A stretch of 64,000 bases of DNA from Scatophagus argus. Taxonomy: Eukaryota > Chordata > Actinopteri > Scatophagidae. The position numbers were made by a program, and so were the translations under genes. The notes beneath the pieces are model-generated. The model was not told where the DNA came from, ran no database searches, and saw only the letters and a program-made list of their open reading frames with translations. Below, piece after piece: positions 1-11,758 of the stretch. Position 1 is the first letter of the stretch. Each line of letters begins with the position of its first letter. Location of the stretch: contig NC_058511.1 of assembly GCF_020382885.2 (NCBI RefSeq), positions 804,501 through 868,500 on the forward strand, given 5' to 3'.

Positions 1-3000
1 CCAGTGTTTACTGCACCTCACAGAGAGGAGGAAGGCCACCCAACCTTAGCGGTCATCACTGCGAGCTGGCATCAGTAACAAGTCTCAGTGCAGGATGGCA
101 AACAGCATCCGTCACCGCTGTGACGGCGAACGTGCCTGACGAACTGCTGGGACGTGGAGGTGTTGGAAGCTCAGGGCTGGTGGCTGTGGGTTGAGGGTTT
201 GGGTGGGTGTTCAGAGGGCAGGAGGTGTGTAGGAGGGAGGCCTCGGAGCCCAGCCTCAGACTGTAAGATGTGGTGTGCTCTCCAGCAGAATCCCACCGGC
301 TGCCGACTGAAACAACAAAGCCAGAGAACAGGCAGGAACACTTCCTGGACTGAGGCGGCCTCGCTCAAACAAGGAGGGGTAATTATACGAGCCCAGATGG
401 AGCAGGCAGCCCAGCCAGACGACCACAGATCTGTTTCGAATCCTGCGGCGCGTGTTTTGTGCATGCCTGTGTGAGTCGGCCTTTCCAATTATTCAAATGA
501 AACGATGAGATCTTCATACTGTTCAGTAGCTGGAAAACAGTGAGTGAGGGCCATGAAGCAGACTGAACATTCATCAGCGAGGAAGAAAAAGCAGCACTTT
601 ATCTTCCTCATTCATCTCCCAGAACTGAAACACATGCTCAGGTTTTCACTGGTGAAGGAGAAGGAGAGGACGGGAGATGGACTCGAAGGGACAAACTGTC
701 ATCAGCGTTACTGTTTTCATGGTCCCAAAAGGCCCTGAAGATCTCAGCCCCCACAGAGAGACCAGATCACAACCAGAAGCTGTACTGAGCAGACCAGAAG
801 TCGAGTTTCGATGTTGAGGAGCTTCAGAATGATGCAGAAATAAAAGAAGAGAGGAAAGAAACGAGAGGAATTGTGAGTTAATTGTACATTTTCCCCTTTT
901 CTCCTGTTCTGCAGTCCGCCCTCCTGTCTCTCAGGAATGTTGATCCAGCCTTCGACTGGTGGGCAGTAAATATGAGGTGCTTTTGGGGCAGGATTAGGTG
1001 CTGTTCATGCTCAGGCATATCAGTACATTCTGTTCATAATGTCTGTCTTCTATGCACTTGAAACAAAATCTTGCATTTGTGCACCTGTCTGTCTCTGTTT
1101 GTCTGTGCAGGCTGGGCTGTGTGGGCTGCCAGTTAGCATTTTATTTCCACCATCGAGATTGTAGAAGGTCCAGCTGTTGACAAAAGGTCAGAAAAATGTC
1201 TTCTGCAGGTTCTCATAACTTGAAGAGCCATCTTCCATAAACACGTTTTGTCTGAACAGCCACACTGGCAGCCCTGAGAGGCTGTAGAGACTGGATGGGT
1301 TTGGTGAGTTAGCGTGTTAGCGTGCTAACTGAATTTTAAATCAGTTTTGGATGCATTCACCAGCTGTGGTGCCCTGTTTTGTTCTCTGCTGCATCAGTGA
1401 AGTGTTTCAAGCAGCCCTGATGTACAGAAGCACAACGTTTAAAGTTTAAATGTGTGACACTTACTGGCAGTAAATGTCACACCGGAGCAGCAACAGGTGT
1501 GACCTAAACAAATGTGGTATTTCACACTGCTCACCCACTGCTCACCTGGATCAGTTTTCTGTTACTGCAGAGCCGGTTTGTGTTCCAAAACACATCTCAC
1601 CGTGTGGAGCTCATTAGGATCACGTCAGGAGTCGCTGTGGCACTAAAGACTGAGTGAGTGTAAGTGATAAAGAGACCGTATTTAATGTAAAACCTCCAGC
1701 TGAAGATCATTCAGTTCGATGAGATCTGTACGGGCTCAGACCAGAGGTCTGGGTCACACCTGGTCCTGCAGCATGGCTTCATCCTCTGGATTTTAGTCAA
1801 ACACCTTATATATTTTGGATCAAATTGGTACAAGGTGATGTGGTTCATGAACACGCTGCAGTGTACAGTCCGGGATCTAATGGCGGCTGGGGAGCAGGAG
1901 GGTACAAAGGTGGAGAAATGGGGTGTCAGACGGGGTAAGCCTTGGCCTCAGGGGCCGCAGGTTAATGCTTATGAGAGTCACCTCTGAGAGCTTTAGTTGC
2001 CAGCGGCAATTTCCTTTCAATGTATTTATAGCGGGCTGTTCTCTGGCAGCCTGGAGGGATTCGGCTGTTGTCTCTGAGTTGAGTCTTTGCACTTCGCTCT
2101 CGTGGCAGAAAATGAGGGAGGGCTGTAATTGTGGGGTTTGACTGGACCTTTTGGCCCAGGTGACAGACAGAGAAAACAATTAGGAGGTGCTTATAAGTTG
2201 AAAGCTTCTCACCTTGACCACACCCCTCGACCCCGTGACCCTCCCACCCGTCCTCACCTATCCTCACACGTCCTCACCCCACCTCCAGGGAACAGTAAGA
2301 CAGCTGATCAATCAGTCCTGGACATCAAACCTTCACACCAGAGACACGTGGGAATGTAGAATTAGAACCAGCAGCCAGAAAACTGGACTGCAGGATGAAG
2401 AAAAATGAAGGGTTTCTGTAAATATTGTTCCTTCAGACTGTAAAAGCTCACAATGTAATGCAGTTCACCTTTTTCTTTTAACTAAAGCTGCAAATAAAAG
2501 ATTATTGTAATCAGAAACTGATTGCTGTCTCCATTAAACAATATCGAGGGCAGTTTCCCAGAGTACAACATGATGTCTTCAAACCTTTAGTTTGTGTTCA
2601 ACCACCAGTCCAAAGAGATTCAGTTTGAAACAAAACAGTGAAAAGCAAAACATTTAATTAAAAGACTTATTATTTGGAAGAACGAGTCTTGTTACCCAAA
2701 GAGTTTGGTGTCGTCTGGTTTGAAGAAAAGCTTCCACCGTGTCGATGGAGCAACTGGTGTTTCTGAAGCCTGAAATGTGCTGATGACTGCAGTGTTTTTA
2801 TTTACTGGCAGCTTTGCATTATAAAAGAGTTTCGTGTTTTTGTGCCTTTTCACGTGTATCTCAGATGAAGAGTTTTTCTGTGGTGACGCGCTTGTGTCAG
2901 GTCGGACTTTAAAGCTCGGACTGCAGGAGTTCCAGGCCGATTTAAACCCTCCTCACTATCTGATCTGGGATCTTGGTCACCGCTGCTTCAATCACAGTGA

Positions 3001-4774
3001 TGAATATTTATTCATGTTTTTCTGCCTGAGTCTGTGTCTCTGTTTCACATGGCTCCAAGACTGATTTCCCCTCAGGGGCAATAAAGTTATTCAGCTTTTT
3101 ATTTTTTGAAGTTTATTTCTGGAAAGTCTCTGGTATCTGTCCTCGTGCAGGGCAGAGGTCGTATCCGTCTCACTCCATCAGGGAAACTGTCAACGGGACA
3201 AGACTGAGAATCAAAGTGTGCTTGACCTCTTGCTCTCCGGAACAAATGAACCACATGACTACTCATCATTGTGCTGTGATGTAAACACACCATGAGGTGA
3301 ACCTTATTAAAAGGGGTCCTTTTGTAATTCACCTGGTAGAGCGTCCTGCTCCTCTTCCTGTCACTCTACAAGCTGGTCTATCAATAAAGGCTACCAAGAC
3401 CCAGAAATAATGTATGTTACCGATATTATCACAATTTCTTAATTGTATTAAAACAAGGATGTGACCTGGAATCAAAGCAAGTTGCTTGGCAACCACCAAT
3501 AAACCTCAAAGAAACAAAACCAGTCGCCATCGATGAGGGAATGTGGGAATAAACAGCGATAGCAGGTAGGAGATGTTTCCATCAACCTTTTCCAATGTGA
3601 TTCTTCCAAACCCACATCAGGATACGCTGATGGGAACACGACTCCTGCTGGACTGGTCCATGGGCTCGTGCTGTGGACGGATCGTAGGCCATCACACACA
3701 TGAACACGTTAGAGGTCACAGCAAGTCCATTTTGGAAAATTTCGGATCATTTTTCACTCCCCAGATGCTGCCTGCACATTACTACCTGTCACACAGAAGA
3801 CAAATGAACAGGCCCTCAGAAGGGCGGTGTTATTCAGAGACGGGCGGACGGACAGCGTGACTTCCTGGAACTGACAAACATTTGAACTGTGACATCAGCT
3901 GCTTTTTCTGTTTTCTGTTTCTGTTTGTTAAACGAGAGTCCGCGTAGCCATGAAAACGTTCTCCACACAACAAGATGCACCTTCTGATCTGATGCTACAG
4001 TCCACCGCGGTTTGACTGTGGCGTGACTGTGAAACGAACAATCTTCACCGTCTGTAGACGACGGTAAGTGAGCTGAGTCTCCCGGGTTTAAGCTGGATGT
4101 TTGATTGAACCATCCGTCCACCTTGACTTCCTCCGTCCTCTGTGTCTCTGTAATAACATCACGCTGCTCCTCTTGTATCCTCAGGAGGAGCAGCTAATTC
4201 CTGCCGGAGAGCTCGGGCATTTCCTAAATGACTGATCTTGTTTTTCTTGTTGGAGAGTCTCATCCATTTTCTGCTGCTCATCAAAGTCAAGATCTCAAAG
4301 TAGGCACAGCTGTGCTCTGCTGGTCTTCGGCCGGCTGACCGCTGGGCTCAGCGTCAGGACTTTGCAGTGTTTGGTGGTCGGTCAGCCCACCAATCAGAAC
4401 ACAAAGAGCTGCATGCCTACATTTATATTAGTCATAAGAGTGGTTTATCATGATGTCAGCATCTCACATCAGCTGTCCTCCCGTGGTGTATCATCAGAAA
4501 AGACACTGCTCTCTCGACAGGGTGTTATCGCCAGGCCCGCACGAACTCTGCATCCGCACAATCCCGCCGACGTCGCCTCCGATTTTAAACGGTGGACGTG
4601 CTGCTTGAAAAACTCAGAACGATGACACATCTGTTTGTGACAGCTGTGTGTTTTCTGTTAGCATTAAGATCAGTTAGTGGTGTGACAACATGTTGAAAAC
4701 AAGATTACTGCTCAGGTCCTGAGGAGGCGCCCTTTGTCCCCACGACAACTAGCGAGGGATCAGAGGAATGCATT
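1..4774. other. Intergenic, no gene recognised
   Basis: Short ORFs occur on both strands, but none has a recognisable domain, credible splice borders or a family resemblance. The block around 1870-2190 is less simple in composition than its surroundings and might be a conserved non-coding element, but this cannot be judged from one sequence. Scattered TTAGC-rich stretches look like repeat debris. Confidence 0.5.
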
Positions 4775-4858
4775 CAGTTCAGGGTGTAGCCCGCCTCTCG
4801 CCCTCAGCCTCAGCTGGGATCGGCTCCAGCCCCCGTGGGTAACGGATGGATGGATAAT
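4775..4858 (+). repeat. LINE 3' tail fragment (RTE/Rex-like)
   Basis: The run 'gcctcagctgggatcggctc' followed by cagcccccgtgggtaacgg and a GGATGGATGGAT end is the typical 3' end of a very common fish non-LTR retrotransposon tail. Only the terminal part is present, as expected of a strongly 5'-truncated insertion. The same tail family appears inverted at 29110-29134. The family name is from memory. Confidence 0.6.
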
Positions 4859-6619
4859 CAATTATGTGGCCGTATTTTGCTCAAAAACAACCTTTCACAG
4901 TATAAGCAACAATATGTTAAACTGTGAAATTCCTCAGATCTTCATCCCAGATCACAGCTGAAGGCTGTGGGGAAAAAAAACAAGCCTGGGCCCTTTGGAC
5001 GTGCTTATTACTGTTAATGCTGAGAAAACCCACAGTTATTTCTTTTAGTAAAAAGTCACTAAAGTTTCTTATGAGTTTCAGACAATATTACATTCAGTTT
5101 AGGAGGTGTGTGTGTGTGTGTGTGTGTGTCCACAAAAGGCTGCCCAGCAGGAAACGTTTTGGAGCCGCCGCCCAGAGGAAACTCATTCAGGGTGCTGCTT
5201 CGCCCTTTGGGACGACTCTTTGTCTTTGTAATGAGTGACAGGAGAGAAGCAGGTGAGGAGAATTTGTCCTGTTTGGAAGACACTGCAGCTCATTCATGTC
5301 TGTCAATGTCATCTGTCTCACGCACGTTTTATTTCTGTCTTTGATTCAGTCAAGCACAACACCCCGAGGCAGCCTTCCACATCACATTACCCTCCAGATG
5401 TCTCGTGTTGTGAGCTTCACTGCAGAGGATCGACGTAAGATGACAACATCAAAGCGTCAGGAGATGAAAACGATGCTATTCTCTGAGCCTGTTGTAAATC
5501 TGTTACTGTCCGGTAAGTGGTGAAGACAGTTTGTCCTCTCTGGAGCTGACAGGACAGCTGGTGCTGCGGACAGAAACTCGTCAGCAGTGGTTTATGTAAA
5601 TTTGAGGTCAGTGTTTCCAAAACTATCTTTACATACAGGAATGTCTGAGGAAACGTGGTTATCATCTTAAAAACAAAGACCAGAGGCACGTCTGCAGTGT
5701 CGAAAATAACTCATCACGCTCATCATGCTGTGAGCATCGTCTCGGCGTTACGACGTCTGTGTGAGATCTGGTGTCAGCAGCTCTACGTGTCCATAAACCA
5801 AGACCTGCGTCTAAGTGCTTCGCCCTCTGGGGATCATTCTGCGATTTTCCAAATGTTTTAGGATGCTTCAGTCTGGCGGTCGACTGACTTGCATCTCCCT
5901 CAGAGTCCACTGACACGCCTCACCAGACAGTTTCATTAGGATTTCTTTGTGCCATTCAGTTTTTGAGTTCCGGCGCCCCACATGATGTTTGGGCTCATTG
6001 GTTGCTGTAAACTATCCCTTCGTGACACTTCCCTACTTTGCTGGTTTGAGTTTTTACAGTGACTGTGGGGGAAATGGAAACCACTGACTGCTGCTTTTGA
6101 TCAGCCATATTTAGGGTTCAAACCCCAAAGGGGTAGAACCACACTGAGTCTGTGAGGCTCATTATTATCACCATTTGTTGTCCACCGCAGTGAGCTGGAA
6201 ACAGCTAGAAACATGATATTTGACTCAGTAACTGGAAATGATGTGCAAGTTTTTCCAAAGCAATATGAGCAGTCAGCCAGATGGTGGCGCTGTAATCAAC
6301 AAATGCAATATTGGAGCCCTCACACCTTGTTTTATTAACGATTTGTCCGAAAGCTTGGTTTTCAGAACATGATCGGTAACACGCCTGCTGACGCATTTTG
6401 TGCCCAACCATAGGGGGCGCCACATGTGCTGGAATGTGTACCTGAGAGCCCAGTTAACAAAATGTCACCAGTGTTGGTGTGCATGTTCTGGGAACAGGTG
6501 ATAACCCAGATCTGAGGTGGGCATGATCTGTGAGACATTCTGCATTCGTATGTTTTTTATATTTTAATTTTCCAATTAAGTGTTCAGACAGCCATTCATA
6601 CTTTTGACTTTGGTAATTT
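4859..6619. other. Intergenic, no gene recognised
   Basis: This stretch holds a (GT)n microsatellite and short unrelated ORFs. No exon with a family resemblance was seen on either strand. Confidence 0.5.
5106..5129. repeat. (GT)n microsatellite
   Basis: About twelve uninterrupted GT dinucleotides. Confidence 0.95.
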
Positions 6620-8260
6620 GAGTTAGTTTTAGTTTTTATTTATTTATCAGGGACAATGCAGTGAACATAGAGGACATATAGCACAGCTGAGCACATAGCA
6701 CATAGAGTATATAGCATTTACCTAATTCACAACTCCAGGTTGGGCTTTTAAAACAAAGTAAAATCAATATACATCAAAAATATACAATATTAATGAATTT
6801 ACAATATATAGAAAAGTGGGGATCTGATTATCATTATAAAAATGGAGATCTAGGAGGAGCACACAAGCAGAGATGCATAGCAGCAGTAATAATACCAGAA
6901 GTGTTGGAACTGTACATAATGATAATGATAATGAAATATACAGAAGGTGACTATGATAGCAATATTAGTAACAATAATGATGGTAACAGCTGTACAGAGT
7001 AGTAATAGAATTAAAACACATTAACAGTAGTAATCGCAGTAGGTTTCAGGCAGACTAAAAGCAAAGACCCAAGAATAGACCCTTGTGGTATACCCATGTT
7101 GTTATTTAGAGAGAAGGATCTATCTTGGTCAACTTTGACACACCGTTGTCTTTTCTGGAGATAAGATGTGAACCACTCCACCGCCTCAACAGAACAATCA
7201 GAACACAACAATCTGGACAAGGTGGTCCAATAGTTGTGTTGCAACAGCCTTCTCGAGAGCTTTGGACCAGACAGGTAATATGGAGATGGGGCGATAGTTT
7301 CTTAAATTGTCCTTACTTCCTGATTTGAAGACAGGTGTTGCATTTGCTTTTTTCCAGTCAACAGGAAATTTGCAGGTTCTGATGAATATGTTAACAAGAT
7401 AAGTCAAAGTTTTCATTAATATATTGCTGTATGTTTTGAGAAAACAAGTACTCATGTCATAGATGTTATTAGTTTGAGAATTTGATAATTTCTTAATGAT
7501 GCCTGCTGTCGATTCCTCCGTTACCTCGTTGATTAGAAATGAATGCAGAGAAGTTATTTCTTTTGAACGGTTGAGGACACTTGGAGGGGCAAAGTGTTTT
7601 GTCAGTGCTTCCACAGATTCCACAAAGTACAAATTAAATTCATTTGCCATGAAGGCTTTTAATTTCCTTTATCTCTGACTGTTTTTGTGCTCTGTTTGTT
7701 AGATTGTTTACATGTTTCCACAGAGAACTGCTGTTCCCCCTTGCTTGGTCTGTCAAACTGCTGTAGTAGGAAATTTTGGATTCGGGTCTTGGACTACTTT
7801 ATGTCTTAGGCTTTTGTAGATTAAGTGATCTGTTTGAAGTTTTGTGGATAATGATGTTTTCAAGGCAGAGTGTCACTTCATCATGAGTGTCCTTATTTCA
7901 TTGTTTAACCATGGTAGGTTAGTCTTCTTCAGTGACAGTTGTATGCCCCGGACCAGGGCTGTTGTTCTAATGTGGCGGGTCTGGGATTCTGGGATCTGGT
8001 CCCCGGCCAGCAGAAGCAGTACCACTCAGATTTTGGCAGCGTGAACTCTACCAAGCTGAGTTGTTACCTTGACAATCCTGTGTTTGCTTCTTTTATACAG
8101 GCTTTGATGGTTAAGTTGGCCGGATTATCCTTCTCACTGCAGGTCACACAATGAGAGTAGAAAAGAGTAGGTTAGTAGTAAAATGCAGAGGCTAGAAGTG
8201 GAGCCCAACAAACCAATTCTGCACTCAGCAGCCATCTTGCCTTGCCATTTGTGGTCCAGA
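6620..8260 (-). mobile_element. Decayed non-LTR retrotransposon (LINE) with reverse transcriptase relic
   Basis: On the minus strand, positions about 7650-7198 translate to a reverse transcriptase N-terminal region with the motifs FPVDWKKANATPVFKSG and NYRPISILPVWSKALE. A second frame (7244-7011) continues with the finger/palm segment ending GIPQGSILG, so at least one frameshift separates them. Upstream, at about 7925-7870, KKTNLPWLNNEIRTLMMK resembles the end of the endonuclease/linker region. Near 8235 an 'aaggcaagatggctgctgag' stretch is typical of LINE 5' ends. The low-coordinate end is A-rich when read on the minus strand. Most of the endonuclease and the RT catalytic region are missing, so the copy is dead. 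The clade (CR1/Rex1 or jockey-like) is inferred from motif style. Confidence 0.7.
7011..7650 (-). pseudogene. Reverse transcriptase fragment of the LINE relic
   Basis: Two frames carry parts of one reverse transcriptase: 7650-7198 (FPVDWKKA..., NYRPISILP) and 7244-7011 (WFTSYLQKRQRCVKVD, GIPQGSILG). In the family these motifs form the fingers and the start of the palm. The catalytic YxDD motif is not present in the surviving sequence. The frame change and missing catalytic motif show it cannot encode an active enzyme. Confidence 0.75.
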
Positions 8261-8624
8261 TCTGAGTTGTGATGTGCTGATCTGTGTTAGCGGATTTTAT
8301 TATTTTTATTTTCGTTTACACCATTAGTTGGATCTTGTTTTAATGTTCTCGTGTGCTCTTTTGTTATAGGTTTTCCTCAACATTTTCACTTTCTGCCCTC
8401 CCTCTCACCTCCTGCCCCTCCTTTCACCTTTCTTTCTGTACCTCTCCTCCATTATCTATCTATAACGTCCTCCTCTATAATCGTGCTGTATCTTGGGGCA
8501 ACAGGACCGCGACAGGCTGTTGTTCCCAGTTTCTTTCTGCTCTCTAATTACCTGAAGATCTTATGAGAAGTCAAACAGCTAAATGACATGCACTTGCACA
8601 AACAGAGAAACATGCTTTTTGGGG

Positions 8625-8920
8625 GAGAAGCAGCTTGTGACCAGAGGGTCACCGGTTTGATTGCATGTCACTTAGCTGTTTGTGGTGGAGTGATTAATCA
8701 CCCCCCACTCCCCCCACCCTCCGTTAGCCAGCTCATATGCCCTTGAGCAAGGCACTTAACCCCCCAGCTTGCTCCCCAGGCGCCTGAAATGGCAGCCCAC
8801 TGCTCCTGTGTGTTTCACTGAATGTTACATGGGTGTGTTCAATCAGTGATTGGTTAAATGTAAAGAAGAATTTCAGTGTATGTAAAATATACTGACAATA
8901 AAGGCTTGAAGTTGAAGTGA
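8625..8920 (+). mobile_element. tRNA-derived SINE, copy 1
   Basis: It begins with a degraded head (agcttgtgaccagagggtc, then a B-box-like ggtttgattgc). Next comes the body with 'gtggtggagtgattaatca', a C-rich run, 'cccttgagcaaggcactt' and 'actgctcctgtgtgtttcac', ending near 'gacaataaaggcttgaag'. The same order of blocks occurs at 62428-62775 and, inverted and shortened, at 36522-36706. The left part of the tRNA-like head is not clear here. Confidence 0.75.
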
Positions 8921-8929
8921 AGCTGAAGT

Positions 8930-10800
8930 TTTTAAGTTGTTTATTTTGCCCACTTAATGGAATTAAAATGTGCTTTTGACTTTCAACTCTCAACACCAAC
9001 ATGGGAGATGTGACACAGTCAGGACATGGTTAGCTTAGCTTAGCATAAAGACTGGAGGTAGATGACAGCAGATAGCCTGGATTGCTTACTGATTAACACA
9101 TATCTCATCAGTAAACAAAAAGAAGAAGGCAGGATTGTATCTGGAGTTTGAGACCAAACAGATTTGGACTTAGGGTTTGCCACAACCTCTCCCCAAACTT
9201 AACCAAAGGTTTTAGTTGCTTTACGCTAACCATACCTTAATCATAGTTTATTTGACATAACCACAAGCTTTATTTAAACCGTGGTGCAGGAGCCAGGGGC
9301 GTTGACAACCCCCAGGACTTCCATTCAGGACCTTAGACCCCAGTGTTTCAGCTTGGTCATTCCTCTAGTCTCTAGTAGATACAGCATGACTGCTGTATGT
9401 TCTAATTGGCAGTAAAACACTGACATCCAATTGATTAAGAGGTTCGGTTATGGCTTAGGTGAGATTTATGGCAGCTAAACAGAAAAATCTATCTTTAATT
9501 TCTGAAATTATCATATTAAATAAACACAAGATATTCCGGGTGAAGCTATTTTATGAGATCAACAGACCCAGATGCTGTCAGCAATTCCAGAAGATCATTT
9601 CAAAACAGCCCCTCATGTAACACTGTTTAAGAATCATACACATATGATGTGTGTTGTGTGTGAGTGTGTTTGGGTCATCTTGTGGCACAAGCTCAGACTG
9701 ACCTCTGAAGAGGATCTCAGGCAGAGGCTGGTCTTTCTAGTCCTTGTTAGCTTGCTGGAAGAACAGCAGCTTCTCAGGGGAGCACAACTTAGGACCGACG
9801 AAGAGGCATGTGATGCAGTCTCAGAGCAACTTTTCCTCATGGATAGTGATATGTTTTGCACCCTCAAGACTGTTTTTGACCATACCTGTCAACAGCAGTT
9901 GCAGTTTTCCTAATCAGCACTATAACTGTCAATTACATAGAGTATAAAACATTTTGTTAGTGTGAAGAAGAGTTGTGAAGAGTCACGAGAGTGCATTTTA
10001 AGCTTCTGTCTGTTTCTGCTGTCCCTGCCTTTCATGATGGTGAAAATTGCTTCCTCTGCACAGAGCTCACTATTTACGTTTCAGAACACATGTTTCACTA
10101 AATTTCATGAGATCTGGTAGAACAATTTTAGGGAGACCCAACCAAAAGACTCTTCCTGAAGCTCACCATAGTACAGTATCTGCTTCCCAGATGTTTTTAT
10201 CGTCCTTGTTAATCTTTTTGTGAAGCTGGTTTGTTGCAGGGACAACCTCCCTTAAACTGGGCCAAAAGAGACACAAATACAGGCAGAAACTGGGGTCCAC
10301 CTTTAGTTGTTCTGTCATTTTCCTGCTCAGCATTCAGTATTTTGTTCCAGATGACCTCATTATAGTCTCCTCAACACCGCAGGCTCCACAGCAATTCTTT
10401 CCAAAACAAATACATGGACTGTTATCAGTAAATAGGGGAGCTGAAAACCACACACTGAAATCCTGGTGGACAGAGATATTGTGCACTTTTAATTTACTTT
10501 ACTTGTTTCAACCCTTTTAACTTCCCCGGGGAGGGGAAGTGTATTAAGCATTTTCAAGTAGTCTAAAACAGATGAGGAGTAGTTTGCAGCCTGGTCAATG
10601 TGCACAATATGTACTAGCAACCTGAAATAAAAAAAGACTGACCTGAGATAAAATGTTCATGAACATCAGAGCAAATCCAGGTGTTCTGGTGCGTGATATC
10701 AGGGCCCAGTAAACTACATTATGTTCCAAAGCTGCATTTTTAGTGATTTGAATTTTTGCTTCTCCTCAAGCTATGAAGGCATGAAGTCTGAATTAGTTTA
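8930..10800. other. Intergenic, no gene recognised
   Basis: A 'tggttagcttagcttagcat' / aaagactgga repeat block lies at about 9030-9058; it recurs inverted near 45360-45400. A 113-residue ORF at 9572-9913 has no recognisable domain. Nothing else could be supported. Confidence 0.45.
9028..9060 (+). repeat. Dispersed fish repeat, 'TTAGCTTAGCATAAAGACTGG' type
   Basis: The block reads 'gttagcttagcttagcataa' then agactggag. A related block in the opposite orientation lies at about 45362-45400 (cctccagtctttgtgctaag then ctaggctaa). It looks like part of a dispersed element of unknown class. Confidence 0.45.
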
Positions 10801-10814
10801 AAATGTGAAAGAAG

Positions 10815-11129
10815 ATGAATTTCAACATCACAGATTATACATTTTCAGTTACAGCTTGTTGCAGTTGTATTTCATTAATCACTCTCTGTGTGATTAACAA
10901 ATTATCCAGCACAGCAGTGCTGTCAGTTTTATTCTCTATTTTTATTGTCTATTCGTACCAAACTGAGTTCAGCACTTTAACGTCACAGTTGTTGGTGGGG
11001 TCAGTGATAATTTGTGCTGTAGTAATATTTTACCTGAGGAAAACATTCATGTCTGAAACAACCACACAGATAAAGATGTTTTCCATGCATGGAGATCCTC
11101 AGAGGGAAGAGGCAGAGATTTATGATTAA
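10815..11129 (+). CDS. Hypothetical small membrane-protein ORF (104 aa)
   Basis: I do not recognise this ORF. It is uninterrupted from ATG to stop and encodes roughly three hydrophobic stretches: residues about 12-27 (TACCSCISLITLCVI), 34-47 (AVLSVLFSIFIVYS) and 60-75 (LLVGSVIICAVVIFYL). A hydrophilic tail ending EEAEIYD follows. It lies about 0.6 kb upstream of the endothelin start codon on the same strand. It may be a real small membrane protein, one exon of a larger gene, or a chance ORF in AT-rich sequence. No splice or codon evidence decides this. Confidence 0.2.
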   Translation: MNFNITDYTFSVTACCSCISLITLCVINKLSSTAVLSVLFSIFIVYSYQTEFSTLTSQLLVGSVIICAVVIFYLRKTFMSETTTQIKMFSMHGDPQREEAEIYD

Positions 11130-11758
11130 AAGGAGAGCAGAAACAGCAGAGATGTGCTCACTGAAACACAAAGCGAGAGCGCAGCGAGAGAGCACGACAG
11201 GTCAGCGGCAGGCGGAGGAGGCTGTGATTAATGCAAGCTGTGGAGGTGTCTCTCTGCAGATCTGCAGATCCTGCCTCCCCTGTGAGTCTTCTTCCTCCTC
11301 CCTCCTCTCCTGCACTTCACTTTTCTCCATCTGGTGGGATACAGCTCAGTGCAGCTCTGCTCCAACCCAGTCACATTCTCCTCCCTCCCGTCTGGAGCCC
11401 ACAGCAGCCTCGCAGCCCCTCAGGATACGACTCGACGCCCTGAACCAGGCTTTCACGCTGCACCTGGGTGACAAATGTTGCAGAGCTTAACATTTACTTG
11501 ACTGGATCGAGTGGACATTTTTGTTGTAAACCTGAGGGACTTATTCTTTTTTGTGGTGTTGACTGGGAACCTTCTTAAGGTCAGGTGTTTGATTCAGCCG
11601 TCCTGTGCCTCGTGTATGAGGGCTGTTGTAAATATCTTTGGGCGCTTCTCTGCTGGTTTTTATTACTAGAAGAAAGGAGCTCTGCTGTGAGGAATTTCAT
11701 GTGAAGACTGAGGTGCTTTAGGCAGATTTCTCACCTGGACACTGAGGGGGCAAGCGGG

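Noticed and set aside
9572..9913. 113-residue ORF with possible antisense partner
   Set aside because: No domain, no splice context and low-complexity surroundings; not supportable as a gene.
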